Source: CALFCX01 sp041650595 (lineage in GTDB: Bacteria; Margulisbacteria; WOR-1; JAKLHX01). From it: a stretch of 23,494 nt of DNA. A model generated the notes under the pieces. That model saw only the letters and a program-made list of their open reading frames with translations, was not told the origin of the DNA and ran no database searches. The translations under genes and the position numbers were made by a program. How positions within the stretch are numbered: position 1 is the stretch's first letter; each line of letters starts with the position of its first letter. This document shows, piece after piece, positions 22,626 through 23,494 of the stretch. Location of the stretch: the NCBI GenBank assembly GCA_041650595.1, contig JBAZKW010000023.1, positions 1 to 23,494 on the forward strand. Direction: 5' to 3'.

Positions 22626-23363
22626 ATGCTGTCAGGAGCCGATGCGCCGCTTTTGCGGATAAAGATCACAAATCATATACCCCCTCTGGCCGCCCAAAGG
22701 CTTAGGGCGGCAGGACGGTTTGACGGGGCCCGTCTGAGCGAAAAGATAGCTGAGCAAACAAATCTTCTCCTGGACAGGTTTTTCCCTGACATCATCACGC
22801 CAAGACCGATAAATATAGACATTTACAGAGAAGATGCCCTTAGGAGATTTTTGAAGATCCCGCAAGCAATGCGTTCCAATCGGGTGCCGCACGAATTGTT
22901 TTTTCTTGGCGAAGGGAGAATATTGATCGACGAACATTATCTTGACCCGGAAGTCCTGGAAGAAGGCACTCTGTTCACAGCTCTGCTGTTTGCGCTCAGC
23001 AACAAAAACGACGGGGATGTCTTAAGGGCCGGTATTGCATCCTACGACCCGGCCGGACAACCGCAAAAGCACCACTGGCTGAACTGCGGCCTTGCAGAAT
23101 ATATCAGGAACGACTTTGGATATTTCCGGGAACACTTTAGCTACGATCCGCTGCGCTTCATCTTTATCCGCTTTGCCGCTCTTATCGGCCAAGACGTAAT
23201 ATTCCGGTCATTCTTCCAGAACAGGCCTCATGAACTTGCAGCAGCATTGGACGCGGTTATTTTGGAAAATACATTTAAGGACTTGTCTTCTATGAGTGAT
23301 TGCTATTTTACGGATGGCGACGAGATAGCAAGGGCATCTTTATATGAAATGGCCGGACTGTAG
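22626..23363 (+). CDS. Gluzincin (peptidase MA)-like protein without catalytic residues
   Basis: 245 residues; ATG 22626 follows AAAGGGGA (22613-22620). In peptidase MA-type gluzincins a helix with HExxH is followed after some tens of residues by WLNEGLAEY, where the Glu is a metal ligand, then a region with a conserved Phe/Gly. Here the second motif is recognisable as HHWLNCGLAEY (149-159) but the ligand Glu is Cys 154. The helix expected to hold HExxH reads TLFTALLFALSNK (115-127) with no His or Glu pair. FIFIRFAALIGQDVIFRSFF (178-197) fits the following helices. It is therefore probably a non-catalytic relative; the family assignment is inference from one motif. No signal peptide, unlike most secreted MA peptidases. 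Confidence 0.6.
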   Translation: MLSGADAPLLRIKITNHIPPLAAQRLRAAGRFDGARLSEKIAEQTNLLLDRFFPDIITPRPINIDIYREDALRRFLKIPQAMRSNRVPHELFFLGEGRILIDEHYLDPEVLEEGTLFTALLFALSNKNDGDVLRAGIASYDPAGQPQKHHWLNCGLAEYIRNDFGYFREHFSYDPLRFIFIRFAALIGQDVIFRSFFQNRPHELAAALDAVILENTFKDLSSMSDCYFTDGDEIARASLYEMAGL

Positions 23364-23494
23364 AGTGAATCTCACGCTGATTAAAAAAAATGGAGCTAAA
23401 CAATGAGCCCCAAACTCTATTGATGATTATACCGAATACCGTTCATGGGTGCAAGAAGCTTAATATCGGGCGGTTGTGATAGTTGGTGTGGGAA
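23364..23494. other. Intergenic tail of the window
   Basis: 131 nt with no coding frame, terminator or promoter that I can support. The last bases (GGGCGGTTGTGATAGTTGGT) look slightly like the start of a tRNA, but the D-stem does not pair. Confidence 0.4.

Noticed and set aside
23465..23494. Possible 5' half of a tRNA at the right edge (GGGCGGTTGTGATAGTTGGT)
   Set aside because: The A14-G15-TTGG-like D-loop is present, but positions 10-13 (TGAT) have no complement after the loop, and the rest lies outside the window.

Overview
The window looks like the chromosome of an uncultivated, diderm (Gram-negative-type) bacterium of moderate GC. It carries an outer-membrane beta-barrel of the PorV/UPF0164 type, secreted proteins with a parallel beta-helix and a FlgD-like C-terminal domain, and a giant surface-fibre protein. 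The protein style resembles candidate phyla such as Margulisbacteria/Saganbacteria, Omnitrophota or Elusimicrobiota, but this is a guess from style and no marker gene settles it. There is no rRNA, no complete tRNA, no CRISPR array and no transposase.

Layout. Positions 1-3720 (minus) hold the N-terminal 1240 codons of a giant exported protein that runs off the left edge. It has a signal segment, a beta-sandwich head, phage-tail-fibre-like modules, a 19-residue repeat block and a long stalk in which every third residue is alanine. Next come a small acidic unknown protein (3887-4138, plus) and a minus-strand envelope cluster: fmdB-type zinc ribbon, beta-helix/FlgD-like secreted protein, and PorV-like barrel (7982 down to 4181). 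Two plus-strand unknowns (8107-9435 and 9626-10090) share a helical C-terminal domain. A group with sugar-alcohol and peptidase-like folds follows: an M24-like protein without metal-ligand aspartates, a mannitol-1-phosphate dehydrogenase-like enzyme, a TPR protein, an acidic repeat protein, a DRE-TIM aldolase and a frameshifted FGGY kinase. The right third has a large unknown-plus-methyltransferase protein, an ankyrin protein, a patatin, a flavin-reductase-like pair, a probable structured RNA, and a protein resembling a gluzincin peptidase that has lost its catalytic residues.

Regulation is the main discovery. Ten promoters share the FliA/sigma-28 architecture (8-mer, exactly 11 nt, 8-mer; known consensus TAAAGTTT-N11-GCCGATAA). 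Five are close matches of the form GAAATyyy-N11-ryCGATrA and stand before the M24-like, dehydrogenase, FGGY kinase, ankyrin and gluzincin-like genes. Five weaker ones stand before the methyltransferase gene and four small unknown genes. These genes would form one co-regulated set with no recognisable flagellar gene in it, which suggests an alternative-sigma regulon for an unknown programme. Most remaining transcription starts use sigma-70-like TATAAT boxes placed 6-12 nt from the ATG, so their mRNAs should be leaderless or nearly so. The sigma-28-type genes mostly carry strong Shine-Dalgarno sites.
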